This document shows, piece after piece, positions 39,494 to 48,028 of a stretch of 64,000 nt of DNA; position 1 is the first letter of the stretch; each line of letters opens with the position of its first letter. Source of the stretch: PALSA-1004 sp041483135 (GTDB taxonomy: Bacteria > Pseudomonadota > Gammaproteobacteria > Burkholderiales > SG8-41); assembly GCA_041483135.1 (NCBI GenBank), contig JBGPFE010000005.1, positions 62,001 through 126,000 of the forward strand, given 5' to 3'. Position numbers and translations under genes: made by a program. The notes under the pieces were generated by a model. It did not search any database. It was not told the DNA's origin and worked only from the letters and a program-made list of their open reading frames with translations.

Positions 39494-40291
39494 TCAAGGC
39501 TTCAGTTGCGGGCTCGTGCGGAAGTTGTAGATCCGCATCCAGTCTTCGAGCGACTTGCGTTGCGGGCCCTGATACAGCAGCCGCCGGCTGGCGTGCAATC
39601 CGATCGACTTGCTCAATTCGCCCATGGCTTCCGCCGTTTTCAACAGTACCGCGTTGCAATCCATGATCAGCGCGCCGTCCACCTCGTTGATCTTCTCGCG
39701 GCGGATGATGGCATTGACCGTCGCGCACGCAGCAAGTATCACCTCGGCTCCCTGCGCAGCAAGGCGGCGGCACTCCTTGATGAATCGATCGGTCATCTGC
39801 TTCGGATCGGTGAAGCCCTTCTGGACTTCCGTGAAATCGATCCCCAGGTCGCCGAACGGGACATGCCGCGAGGCGAGCCCGTACTCGAATGCCTTGCGGT
39901 CGTAATATTGCGACTGCTTGGAATGAAAGGCGACGCCTGAAAATTTATGCCCGTACATGCACGCCGTCAGCATGGAGGTTTCGCCCAGCCCGAAGACCGG
40001 GATCGGCACGACCTCCCGGGCTTCCTGCATGGCCGGATCCAGGAAGCAGCCAATCGCCACTGCATCGTAGCCCTGATCCGCCGCCTGGATGATCTTGTTC
40101 AGCACGCCGCCGGGGCCGTAGCTGTTGATGGCCACCACCGCGTTGTAATGCAGGTCCATGGAACCGTCATCGACGCCGTTGATATGGATCTCGGTCTCCG
40201 GACGCTTCACGCCGTTCAGATGCTCGCTCAGCGCGGTACGATAATCGTGCAAGCGGTGAATCGGGGTGCTGCTCTGCCACCAGATTTTCAT
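39494..40291 (-). CDS. Aspartate/glutamate/hydantoin racemase-family protein
   Basis: The start at 40289-40291 has GGGGAAGC upstream, giving 265 residues beginning MKIWWQSSTP. Two catalytic-type cysteines are present, Cys82 (AIGCFLD) and Cys189 (LAACATVN), as in racemases and maleate isomerases that use a Cys pair. SYGPGGVL and GETSMLTACMYG are family-like. It could racemise a substrate or isomerise a cis/trans acid. It is the first gene of the CoA run, after a 336-bp upstream gap with an FNR-like site. Confidence 0.82.
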   Translation of the reverse strand: MKIWWQSSTPIHRLHDYRTALSEHLNGVKRPETEIHINGVDDGSMDLHYNAVVAINSYGPGGVLNKIIQAADQGYDAVAIGCFLDPAMQEAREVVPIPVFGLGETSMLTACMYGHKFSGVAFHSKQSQYYDRKAFEYGLASRHVPFGDLGIDFTEVQKGFTDPKQMTDRFIKECRRLAAQGAEVILAACATVNAIIRREKINEVDGALIMDCNAVLLKTAEAMGELSKSIGLHASRRLLYQGPQRKSLEDWMRIYNFRTSPQLKP

Positions 40292-40627
40292 TATCTGCTT
40301 CCCCCTGAATCGCCGGCCGCCAAGGGCAGCTTGCACTTCAAAACAATCATGCTACAGAAAAGCGGAACACCTCACCGCTGCATATTCATGTAATCCCGAT
40401 GACGGGCACATAGCCGGGCGGCTGATGTGCTGCGTTGTGCAATATATATTGCCTTCGGCGGCGGTTCATCTTGATCCAAGTCAAAGGACACCGAAGAAGG
40501 AAAGCGGCTCACCCTCATTAACTGCACCGCTCACTCACCGTCTCGCGCGAATTCAGCGGCAATCTGCCTACCCGCTGCAATTCGCGTGGACGGCCCGGCA
40601 CGCGCGGACGCACGCGTCCGCGGGCAG
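40292..40627. promoter_or_regulatory. Upstream region of the CoA run with an FNR/ANR-like box at 40471-40484
   Basis: No gene is supported in these 336 bases. TTGATCCAAGTCAA (40471-40484) matches the FNR/ANR consensus TTGAT-N4-ATCAA at nine of ten fixed positions. It lies 180 bp upstream of the racemase-like gene. An AT-rich AATATATATT patch (40441-40450) sits between, where a leftward promoter could be. The rest is plain. Confidence 0.5.
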
Positions 40628-41719
40628 TCAAACGTTAAACCGGAAGTGCATCACGTCGCCGTCCTGCACGACGTAGTCCTTGCCTTCGAGCCGCAGCTTG
40701 CCGGCTTCCTTCGCTGCCTGCTCGCCACCGAGACTGACGTAATCATCGTAGGCAATCACCTCGGCGCGGATGAAGCCTTTTTCGAAGTCGGTGTGGATCA
40801 CGCCCGCCGCCTGCGGCGCGGTGTCGCCCTTGTGCATGGTCCACGCGCGCACTTCCTTCGGACCGGCGGTAAAAAAAGTCTGCAGGCCGAGCAGTTCGTA
40901 GGCGGCGCGGATCAGGCGGTTCAAACCCGGTTCCTGCAAGCCGAGATCGGCGAGAAACATCTTCTTGTCCTCGTCCGGCAAGTCGGCGATTTCCGCTTCG
41001 AGCGCGGCGCAGATCGCGACCACCGGCGCGTGCTCTTTCGCGGCATAAGCACACACTTGATCGAGCAGCGGATTGTTCTCGAATCCCTTGTCGTCGACGT
41101 TCGCGACGTAAATCGCGGGCTTCGCCGTCATCAGGCACAGCGGCTTCAGCAGTTGCTGCTCCTCCGTCTCGAGGTTCAAGGCGCGCACCGGTTTGCCCTG
41201 ATCGAGCTGGGCGCGGACCTTGTCGAGAACCACATTGAGTTTGATCGCTTCCTTGTCACCGGCCTTGGCGGTTTTGCCCGCGCGCTGCGCTGCCTTTTCC
41301 ACCGTCTGCAGATCGGCGAGCGCGAGCTCGGTGTGGGTCGTCTCGATGTCGGAAACCGGATCGACCTTGCCGGCGACGTGCACCACGTTGTCGTTGACGA
41401 AGCAGCGCACCATGTTGATGACGCCGTCGGTCTCGCGGATGTTGGCGAGGAACTGGTTGCCGAGGCCCTCGCCTTTCGATGCGCCGGCAACCAGCCCCGC
41501 GATATCGACGAACTCGACCACCGCCGGGATTACTTTCTCCGGCCTGGCGATGTCGGCAAGTGGCTTAAGGCGCGCGTCGGGCACCGCGACGATGCCGACG
41601 TTGGGCTCGATGGTGCAGAACGGATAGTTCTCGGCCGCGATGCCGGCTTTGGTCAGCGCATTGAACAGCGTGGACTTGCCGACGTTGGGCAAGCCCACTA
41701 TTCCACATTGCAAACTCAT
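40628..41719 (-). CDS. ychF: Redox-regulated ATPase YchF (OLA1 family)
   Basis: At 363 residues, starting MSLQCGIVGLPNVGKSTLFNALTKAG, it has the P-loop GLPNVGKST (residues 9-17), the G3 region VEFVDIAGLVAGASKGEG, a coiled coil, and the C-terminal TGS-like domain (FFTAGPKEVRAWTMHKG). YchF is an ATP-preferring member of the Obg group that binds ribosomes. It overlaps pth by four bases, a conserved pairing. Confidence 0.97.
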   Translation of the reverse strand: MSLQCGIVGLPNVGKSTLFNALTKAGIAAENYPFCTIEPNVGIVAVPDARLKPLADIARPEKVIPAVVEFVDIAGLVAGASKGEGLGNQFLANIRETDGVINMVRCFVNDNVVHVAGKVDPVSDIETTHTELALADLQTVEKAAQRAGKTAKAGDKEAIKLNVVLDKVRAQLDQGKPVRALNLETEEQQLLKPLCLMTAKPAIYVANVDDKGFENNPLLDQVCAYAAKEHAPVVAICAALEAEIADLPDEDKKMFLADLGLQEPGLNRLIRAAYELLGLQTFFTAGPKEVRAWTMHKGDTAPQAAGVIHTDFEKGFIRAEVIAYDDYVSLGGEQAAKEAGKLRLEGKDYVVQDGDVMHFRFNV

Positions 41720-42492
41720 TTCTTGCGCGCCGGGTCAGCGGCCGGCAGGAATTTCCTGAAAAAGGATTTGAGCGCGCTTTCCTTTGCGGTCTTCCCGGTC
41801 TTTTCGCTTTTTTTGGTTTTTTTCGCCGCCTGCGCCAGCGCGGGCTTCCCTGGCTTCTGCGTCTTCCCCGGCTTCTCGGCCGTGGCAGGTTTAGCAGACG
41901 GCCCGGCTGTTTTTATTTTCTCCGGCGCCGTTTCCTGAGTGTGCAGCTTCAGCATCGCGCCCTGCAGATCCCCGGCGAGCGCGAGCGGCAGCACTTCGAG
42001 CGAGCGCGCGAGCGCGGCGTCGATTTCGGCGCGCTCTTCCGGATCCGGCTTGTTGAGCACGTAATCGGTGACGGCACGCGGGTCGCCGGGGTGGCCGATG
42101 CCTATCCGCAACCGCCAGTAATCATGCGAGCCGAGCCGGGCGGAGATGTCCCTGAGTCCGTTATGGCCAGCGATGCCGCCGCCCTGCTTGATCTTCGCGA
42201 CGCCGGGTGCGAAGTCGAGCTCGTCGTGCACCACCAGGATTTCAGCGGGCGGGATCTTGAAGAAGCTCGACAGCATCTGGACCGGCCTGCCGCTCGAGTT
42301 CATAAAACCCTGCGGCAGCAGCAGCCACGCGCCAGTCGGCTCGTGGCGCCCGACGAGCGCCTGGAACTTCGCGTCCTTGCGCATCACCGTGCCGGTCTGC
42401 GCGGCAAAGCGCTCGACGAGCCAGAAGCCCGCATTGTGGCGCGTGCGTTCGTATTTAGTGCCCGGATTGCCGAGCCCGACGAGTAGTTTCAT
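41716..42492 (-). CDS. pth: Peptidyl-tRNA hydrolase with a long Lys-rich C-terminal tail
   Basis: The first ~188 residues are a normal Pth: MKLLVGLGNPGTKYERTRHNAGFWLVE with the catalytic His (RHNAG), FMNSSGRPV and GGIAGHNGLRDI. A further ~70 residues rich in Lys, Pro and Ala follow (KPGKTQKPGKPALAQ..., ending DPARKK), which typical Pth (about 190) lacks. The tail resembles nucleic-acid-binding tails and might tether the enzyme to ribosomes or RNA; that is inference. The stop overlaps the ychF start. Confidence 0.93.
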   Translation of the reverse strand: MKLLVGLGNPGTKYERTRHNAGFWLVERFAAQTGTVMRKDAKFQALVGRHEPTGAWLLLPQGFMNSSGRPVQMLSSFFKIPPAEILVVHDELDFAPGVAKIKQGGGIAGHNGLRDISARLGSHDYWRLRIGIGHPGDPRAVTDYVLNKPDPEERAEIDAALARSLEVLPLALAGDLQGAMLKLHTQETAPEKIKTAGPSAKPATAEKPGKTQKPGKPALAQAAKKTKKSEKTGKTAKESALKSFFRKFLPAADPARKK

Positions 42493-42536
42493 AGATCAGT
42501 GTTTCGCGACCAGCAGCGGATATGTATTTGATCTTC

Positions 42537-42557
42537 CACCTCTCACCTCTCGCTTCT
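42537..42557. repeat. Heptad array G (single arm) between pth and rplY
   Basis: CACCTCT, CACCTCT and CGCTTCT form three 7-bp units in the 152-bp gap. No matching arm is seen; the nearby 14-bp hairpin at 42576-42620 takes the other side of the gap. Confidence 0.55.
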
Positions 42558-42575
42558 TGAAATTAGCCAAGTAAA

Positions 42576-42620
42576 GGCCCGCCATGTTTCGTCCGCTGTG
42601 CGCAAAAAACATGGCGGGCC
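42576..42620 (-). terminator. 14-bp perfect inverted repeat after rplY
   Basis: GGCCCGCCATGTTT (42576-42589) and AAACATGGCGGGCC (42607-42620) pair perfectly around a 17-nt loop. It lies 24 bp after the rplY stop in the direction of transcription. Only a short TTTA follows, so it may be a terminator or an mRNA-stability hairpin before pth. Confidence 0.6.
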
Positions 42621-42644
42621 AGCTTCCCAGCCGGAAGGCCCAGA

Positions 42645-43415
42645 CTATTCTTTCCTGCCGGCTTCTTTCTTGCCGGCTTCTTTCTTGTCGGCGGCAGCCT
42701 CTTTTTTGTCGGCCTTGTCGCCCTTGTCGCCCTTGTCGGTTTTCTCGCCTTCCTTGCCTTCGGCGGCGGCAGCCTCCTCGCCTTCGGCCGGGACTTCGCC
42801 GATGATCTCGGTGACCGGCGCGGCGACCTCTTCCTCGATCACGATCGCCTTCGGCACCTGCGCCGTGACGATCGCCGGGTTCTCCTTCTTCAGCCTGGAG
42901 ATGAGCTCGATGCCTTGCGGCAGCGGCACTTCGTTGAGGTGGATCGAATGGCCGAGCTCGAGCTTCTCGAGGTTGACCTCGATGAACTCGGGCAGATCGG
43001 CCGGCAGGCACTGGATGTCGATTTCGTTCATCACGTGGTTGACGACGCCGCCGCCGACCTTGACGCCCGGACAGATCTCGGCGTTGATGAAGTGCAGCGG
43101 CACTTTCATGTGGATCTTCTGGTTCTTGTCCACGCGCTGAAAATCGACGTGCAGCACCAGCGGCCTGAACGGATGCATCTGGACGTCGCGCAGCAGCACC
43201 TGCTGCTTTGCGCCTTCGAGCGTCATGTCGAGTATCGACGCGTGAAACGTCTCCATCTTGAGATGGCGATACAGCGCTTGGTGATCGAGTTCGATCGCCA
43301 TGGCCGGTTTGTCTGCGCCGTAGACTATGCCCGGCACCTTGCCGCCACCGCGCAGGCGGCGGCTCGCACCCGTGCCCTGCGCTGTGCGCGGAAACGCAGT
43401 AAATTCAATTTTCAT
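42645..43415 (-). CDS. rplY: 50S ribosomal protein L25/general stress protein Ctc, with charged C-terminal tail
   Basis: The start at 43413-43415 has GGAGA upstream, giving 256 residues. The L25 domain (about 4-92) and the CTC extension domain (about 93-190) are clear; it binds 5S rRNA. A C-terminal tail of about 55 residues then alternates acidic and lysine-rich parts (GEKTDKGDKGDKADKKEAAADKK-type). Short Lys-rich tails occur in some betaproteobacterial L25; this one is long. It is downstream of prs in the conserved prs-rplY-pth-ychF order. Confidence 0.95.
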   Translation of the reverse strand: MKIEFTAFPRTAQGTGASRRLRGGGKVPGIVYGADKPAMAIELDHQALYRHLKMETFHASILDMTLEGAKQQVLLRDVQMHPFRPLVLHVDFQRVDKNQKIHMKVPLHFINAEICPGVKVGGGVVNHVMNEIDIQCLPADLPEFIEVNLEKLELGHSIHLNEVPLPQGIELISRLKKENPAIVTAQVPKAIVIEEEVAAPVTEIIGEVPAEGEEAAAAEGKEGEKTDKGDKGDKADKKEAAADKKEAGKKEAGRKE

Positions 43416-43466
43416 TACAGTCTCCACAGTTTGGATCATCCGCGACCAGATAATCCAGGTTAAAAA

Positions 43467-43609
43467 AGCTTTCAGCTATCAGCGATCAGCTTTCAGCCAA
43501 ACCGGGCTGAGTACTGACTGCCGGTCACTGACAGCCACCTAAAAAGCTTTCAGCATCAGTTATCAGCCGAAAAAGCTGACCGCTGAATGCTGACCGCTGA
43601 CAGCTATTC
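43467..43609. repeat. Heptad junction element H between rplY and prs
   Basis: Left arm 43467-43498 is AGCTTTC, AGCTATC, AGCGATC, AGCTTTC, AGCC. Right arm 43575-43602 is GCTGACC, GCTGAAT, GCTGACC, GCTGACA, followed by GCTATTC. TCAGC in the left and GCTGA in the right are complementary at the same 7-bp spacing. A middle copy lies at 43545-43568. The prs stop lies at the edge of the right arm. Confidence 0.85.
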
Positions 43610-44560
43610 TACAAACAACGAACTTACCGAGTCCTCGTTGCTGATGCGCAACATGGTCTCGGCAAGCAGTCCTGCTATCGACAGCGCGCGGATGCGCTTG
43701 CATTTCGCCGCATCCTCGCGCAGCGGTATCGTGTCCGTCACCACCAGCTCGTCGATCGCCGAACTCGCGATGCGCTCGACCGCTTTGCCCGACAGCACCG
43801 GATGGGTGCAATACGCGAGTACTTTTTCCGCGCCCTGCTCTTTCAGCGCCTTCGCCGCCTCGCACAGCGTATTGGCCGTATCGACCATGTCGTCGACGAT
43901 CACGCAAACGCGCCCGCTCACATCCCCGATGATGTTCATCACGGTAGCGACATTTGGCCGCGGCCGCCGCTTGTCGATGATGGCAAGGTCGGCCTCGAGC
44001 CGCTTCGCGAGCGCCCGCGCGCGCACCACGCCGCCGACGTCCGGCGATACCACGACCAGGTTCTTGTAGTCGTGCTTCCATACGTCGCCGAGCAGTATCG
44101 GCGCCGAATAAATATTGTCGACCGGGACATCGAAAAAGCCCTGGATCTGCTCCGAGTGCAGATCCATCGTCAATACCCGGTTCACGCCGACCGAAGCCAG
44201 CATGTTGGCCACCACCTTGGCGGTGATCGGCACGCGCGCCGAACTCGGCCGGCGGTCCTGGCGCGCGTATCCCATGTAAGGGATCGCCGCCGTCACGCGC
44301 GACGCTGATGCGCGCTTCAGCGCGTCGACCAGCACCAGCACTTCCATCAGGTTGTCGTTCGGCGGCGAGCAGATCGACTGCAGCACGAACACATCCTTGC
44401 CGCGAACGTTTTCGAGCACCTCGACCATCACTTCGCCGTCGCTGAAACGGCCGACCTTGGCCTTGCCTAGATGAATGTTCAGATGGTGCACCACATCCGC
44501 GGCGAGTTTCGGCGTCGCGTTGCCGGTGAACACCATCAAGCGGTCGTAGGGCACGGTCAC
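43604..44560 (-). CDS. prs: Ribose-phosphate pyrophosphokinase
   Basis: The 318-residue enzyme starts MTVPYDRLMVFTGNATPKLA and has the flexible loop KRRPRPNVATV, the PRPP-binding signature VCVIVDDMVDTANTLCEAA, and YARQDRRPSSARVPITAK. It makes PRPP from ribose-5-phosphate and ATP. It stands after tRNA-Gln and ispE in the widespread ispE-tRNA-prs-rplY-pth-ychF arrangement. Confidence 0.97.
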   Translation of the reverse strand: MTVPYDRLMVFTGNATPKLAADVVHHLNIHLGKAKVGRFSDGEVMVEVLENVRGKDVFVLQSICSPPNDNLMEVLVLVDALKRASASRVTAAIPYMGYARQDRRPSSARVPITAKVVANMLASVGVNRVLTMDLHSEQIQGFFDVPVDNIYSAPILLGDVWKHDYKNLVVVSPDVGGVVRARALAKRLEADLAIIDKRRPRPNVATVMNIIGDVSGRVCVIVDDMVDTANTLCEAAKALKEQGAEKVLAYCTHPVLSGKAVERIASSAIDELVVTDTIPLREDAAKCKRIRALSIAGLLAETMLRISNEDSVSSLFVE

Positions 44561-44590
44561 CTTTCTGAACTCAGGCCTGGGCCTGTAAAA

Positions 44591-44665
44591 TGGCTGGGGA
44601 GGTAGGGATCGAACCTACGAATGCCGGAATCAAAATCCGGTGCCTTACCACTTGGCGACTCCCCA
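44591..44665 (-). tRNA. tRNA-Gln (anticodon UUG)
   Basis: On the minus strand the 75-nt gene starts TGGGGAGTCGCC and ends CTCCCCAGCCA with encoded CCA. The anticodon stem CCGGA/TCCGG carries loop TTTTGAT, anticodon UUG. The T loop GTTCGATCC is normal. It lies between ispE and prs and is probably cotranscribed. Confidence 0.96.
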
Positions 44666-44706
44666 AACGCTAGCAAAACCTCTGGCGCGCGATGCCGGCG
44701 CCGCCC

Positions 44707-45546
44707 TTACCCGCCCAGCTGCCACAACGGATGGCGGTCGAGACCCCGGGCAATAATGCCGCGCATCGTCGGCGGCAGCTGCTTCAACACCGCGCGCGCT
44801 TCAGCTTCAGTGCCGAATTCGGCAAACACGCAGGCGCCGGACCCCGTCATCAGCGCAACGCCGAATTGCCTGAGCCAAGCGAGGTGCCGCGCGACTTCGG
44901 GGTAATGCCGGCACACCACCGGTTCGAGGTCGTTTTGACCCGACCCAACCGAAAAGGGCGGTATTTTAATCGGATTCGAATCCCTAATCAAATCCGGGTC
45001 TTGGAAAATCAAGGCCGTGGACACGCTGACCGGCGGAATCAGCACCAGATACCAGGCCGGCGGCAGCCCGAGCGGCCGCAAGCGCTCCCCCACGCCGCGG
45101 CCTTCCGCCGACTCGCCGAACACGAATACCGGCACGTCGGCGCCCAGCCCCAGCGCCAGTTCCTGCAGCCGCGCGCGCGGCCAATTCAGGCCCCACAGGC
45201 GGTTCAACGCGATCAGGGTGGTTGCCGCATCCGAGCTGCCGCCGCCTAAGCCCCCGCCGAGGGGGAGCCGTTTTTCGAGCGCAATGTCGGCGCCGAGCCG
45301 CGTCCCGCTTTTCTGCTGCAGCAGCCGTGCCGCACGCAGCGTCAGGTCCTCGCCGGCGCTGACGCCGGCCACGTCGTTCACGCGCGCGATCACGCCGTCC
45401 TCGCGCACTGCTAAGCGCAGCGCGTCGGCGTAATCGATAAAGCGGAACACCGTCTGCAGCAGGTGGTAGCCGTCGGCGCGCTGGCCGGTCACGCGCAACA
45501 TCAGGTTGAGCTTGGCCGGCGCCGGATAAGTCGTACCGCCGCTCAT
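44707..45546 (-). CDS. ispE: 4-diphosphocytidyl-2-C-methyl-D-erythritol kinase IspE
   Basis: The ATG 45544-45546 overlaps the lolB stop (ATGA); this gives 279 residues, whereas the longer open frame upstream reads lolB out of frame. GHMP-kinase motifs are PAPAKLNLMLRVTGQRADGYHLL, LPLGGGLGGGSSDAATTL (ATP loop) and LMTGSGACVFAEF. IspE is the fourth step of the MEP isoprenoid pathway. Confidence 0.96.
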   Translation of the reverse strand: MSGGTTYPAPAKLNLMLRVTGQRADGYHLLQTVFRFIDYADALRLAVREDGVIARVNDVAGVSAGEDLTLRAARLLQQKSGTRLGADIALEKRLPLGGGLGGGSSDAATTLIALNRLWGLNWPRARLQELALGLGADVPVFVFGESAEGRGVGERLRPLGLPPAWYLVLIPPVSVSTALIFQDPDLIRDSNPIKIPPFSVGSGQNDLEPVVCRHYPEVARHLAWLRQFGVALMTGSGACVFAEFGTEAEARAVLKQLPPTMRGIIARGLDRHPLWQLGG

Positions 45547-46100
45547 GGCTGTGCAGCCGTCAGGCCGTCGATCACGAGCCGGATTTCGGCCTCGGCGCCG
45601 GCAATCTCGAGGCGCGAGGGGCGCGTTGCGCCGGGTTCGGCATAATGGAACGCGATCCGCCAGTCGTCCTGCCCGAGCCGCGTGACGCGGTACGCTGCAT
45701 CGCGCTCGACCGCACCGAGCAGCATGCCCGGCGCCGGCCGGCCGAGCACCCAATACCGCATGCCGGCGACCGGAAAGCGCCAGCCTAACGCGCTCTTGGT
45801 CAGGCTTTCGATCGAGCCCGCGCGGAATTGGCGCTGATCGGCGGCGGTGAGCGTCGCGCCGCCGGCATCGGCCTGCAGATAGGCGATGGTCTGACCGAGC
45901 GGCGCGGTAAGCCAGATTTCGTCGCCGCCGGCATTCTGCTTCCAGCGCAGCGCGCTCGTGAAACCGCGATCCTGATAGCGCACCACGATGCGGCCGGCGA
46001 GCTCGAACCCGGGTGGTGCCGGCGCGAGCGTTGCCGTCGACGCGCAGGCAGCGAGCAGCGCGACACACAGCGTCGCGCAAAACCGCAACCGGGGACTCAT
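45543..46100 (-). CDS. lolB: Outer-membrane lipoprotein LolB
   Basis: The 185-residue protein has a lipoprotein signal with LLAAC (Cys19), then the LolB beta domain: FELAGRIVVRYQDRGFTSALRWKQ and LGWRFPVAGMRYWVLGRPAPG. LolB accepts lipoproteins from LolA and inserts them in the outer membrane. It is coupled to ispE downstream and follows the TPR lipoprotein gene by 28 bp. Confidence 0.93.
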   Translation of the reverse strand: MSPRLRFCATLCVALLAACASTATLAPAPPGFELAGRIVVRYQDRGFTSALRWKQNAGGDEIWLTAPLGQTIAYLQADAGGATLTAADQRQFRAGSIESLTKSALGWRFPVAGMRYWVLGRPAPGMLLGAVERDAAYRVTRLGQDDWRIAFHYAEPGATRPSRLEIAGAEAEIRLVIDGLTAAQP

Positions 46101-46128
46101 TGTCGACCCACCGGCAGCCGGGCGCCGG

Positions 46129-47880
46129 TCAGGGGGAGAATTTCTTGACCGTCGCCAGCAATACTTCGTTGGCGGGATTGGCTTTCAGCGCGTTGTTCCA
46201 GATCTTGCGCGCTTCGTCGCGCTGACCGGCCGCCCATAGCACTTCACCGAGATGGGCCGCGATTTCAGCGTCCGGCCGCAGGTCGAATGCCCGCTTCAGA
46301 AAAGTGATGGAGGCATCGTTCTGGCTCATGCGATAGAGCACCCAACCCATGCTGTCCATGATGAACGGGTCATCGGGCGCGAGCTTGAGCGCCTGCTCGA
46401 TCAGCGTGTAGGCCTCCTGCAGGCGCGTATTCCGGTCGGCAAGCGTATAGCCGAGCGCGTTGTAGGCGTGCGCGTAATCGGGCTTGATCTCGATCACCTT
46501 GCGCAGATTGGATTCGAGCACGTCGATGCGGTCTATTTTTTCGGCCGCCATCGCGTGGTCGTACAGCAACTCGGGCGAATTCGGATTTTTCTCGAGCGCC
46601 TGGCCGAGCACGTCGTACGCGGTGCGATATTCGTTCGCGTCGCGCAGCAACTGCGCTTCCGCCTGGGTAAGCTGCACGCGTTCTTGTGCATTGCGCGCCG
46701 CATCCTGCAGATACTTGCGCGCATCCGCGAGCTTGCCCTGCTTGGCGAGTATCGACGCATAGCGCGAGCGCGCCGGCACATACTGCTCGCCGCTATTGAT
46801 GCTGCCGTACCAGCGCAGCGCCTCGTCGAAACGCTTGCGCTCTTCATTGGTCTGCCCGAGGTAGAAACGCACCGCGTCGGGGTCCTTGTAGTTGGTATCG
46901 AGCGCGTGCAGCAGCTGCGTTTCGGCGGCATCGTAATCGTTCAACTGCAGCGACAGCAAGCCGACCGCCATCGTCACGTCGGGATTGTTCGGGAACTCCT
47001 TCAGCAGCGCCTGAAACTCGTTGCGCGCGTCCGGGTATTTCTTGTCGGTCACCAGCAGCCGCGCGTAGTTGAGCCGCACATCCATCGCGTGCGGATGGCT
47101 CTGCAGGTAGCCCTGATAGTAGGCGAGCGCGTCGGCGTTCGAGGTGCGCTGCAGCAGCTGGCCCTGGAACAGCGCCGCCTGCTCCCATTCCGGGCGCAAC
47201 CCGAGCGCTGCGCGTATTTCGTTCAGGGCAAGTTCGCTTTGGCCGGCGTCCCACGCCGCCTGCGCAATGCTGTAATGCGCCTCCGGCAGCGTCGGATACG
47301 GCTTGGCGAGATTCTGCGTCAGTTGCAGCACCGCCGCTTTGTCGGGATGGCGGGCGAGCAGCGTATTCAACTGCAGGAAATTGTGGCCGATGTTGTCCTT
47401 GTCGGCGGCGAGCGATTTCTCGAGGTGCGGCCGCGCGTCGGCGAGACGCGCCTGGTTGACGAGCAGCGCCGCGAGCACCTGGCGCGCCTGCACCGATTCC
47501 GGGTCGGCCGCGAGCCAGATGCCCGCAGTTTCGAGCGCAACGCCGAGAAAGCGCGTTTGATATGCGATCGTAGTCGCGCGTTGCGCGATGCGCGGATCCT
47601 TGGTCTCGCGCGTCACTTCCAGATATGACTGGACCGCGACATTGTTCTGGCCGCGCTGCAACGCGATTTCGGCGAGCAGCAGTTTGAACAATATCGGCTG
47701 GCTTAATTCGTGGTTCGGCAGCACCGGCGGCTTCGCCGTCGGCCGCACCACGACGCGCGGCTTCAACCCCGGCGCTGTAGCAGGCTGTTCGGGTTGCGCA
47801 TCACCGGGCTGCAGCGGCTGCTGGGCACAGGCGGCGAGCGCCAAAATCGGCGCCCACGCGGCAAGCTTGAAAACTTTCAT
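46129..47880 (-). CDS. TPR-repeat lipoprotein (583 aa)
   Basis: The start at 47878-47880 gives a lipoprotein signal (MKVFKLAAWAPILALAACAQ; Cys18). About a dozen tetratricopeptide repeats span residues 60-575 (for example HAYNALGYTLADRNTRLQEAYTLIEQAL and SMGWVLYRMSQNDASITFLKRAF). It is often found upstream of lolB in betaproteobacteria and is presumably an outer-membrane-anchored scaffold. The partner is unknown. It is divergent from the ABC exporter genes. Confidence 0.88.
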   Translation of the reverse strand: MKVFKLAAWAPILALAACAQQPLQPGDAQPEQPATAPGLKPRVVVRPTAKPPVLPNHELSQPILFKLLLAEIALQRGQNNVAVQSYLEVTRETKDPRIAQRATTIAYQTRFLGVALETAGIWLAADPESVQARQVLAALLVNQARLADARPHLEKSLAADKDNIGHNFLQLNTLLARHPDKAAVLQLTQNLAKPYPTLPEAHYSIAQAAWDAGQSELALNEIRAALGLRPEWEQAALFQGQLLQRTSNADALAYYQGYLQSHPHAMDVRLNYARLLVTDKKYPDARNEFQALLKEFPNNPDVTMAVGLLSLQLNDYDAAETQLLHALDTNYKDPDAVRFYLGQTNEERKRFDEALRWYGSINSGEQYVPARSRYASILAKQGKLADARKYLQDAARNAQERVQLTQAEAQLLRDANEYRTAYDVLGQALEKNPNSPELLYDHAMAAEKIDRIDVLESNLRKVIEIKPDYAHAYNALGYTLADRNTRLQEAYTLIEQALKLAPDDPFIMDSMGWVLYRMSQNDASITFLKRAFDLRPDAEIAAHLGEVLWAAGQRDEARKIWNNALKANPANEVLLATVKKFSP

Positions 47881-48028
47881 CGCTGGATTTGGTCCGTGGG
47901 AGCGTCGCTGGAACACTCGTTAGAGCGGATAATTTCCCGCAAGTTCTTCATAAACCGTAACATATTAGGTATATTTAGCGCCCACCACAAGCCATCCGCG
48001 TGCAGCGGCTGGCACGCCGGCGACAATA

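Noticed and set aside
37379..39940. Very long open frame (853 codons) on the plus strand
   Set aside because: It is antisense to three clear enzymes (acyl-CoA dehydrogenase, CitE-like lyase, racemase-like) and is Arg/His/Ala-rich without any family motif; it is a GC-driven shadow.
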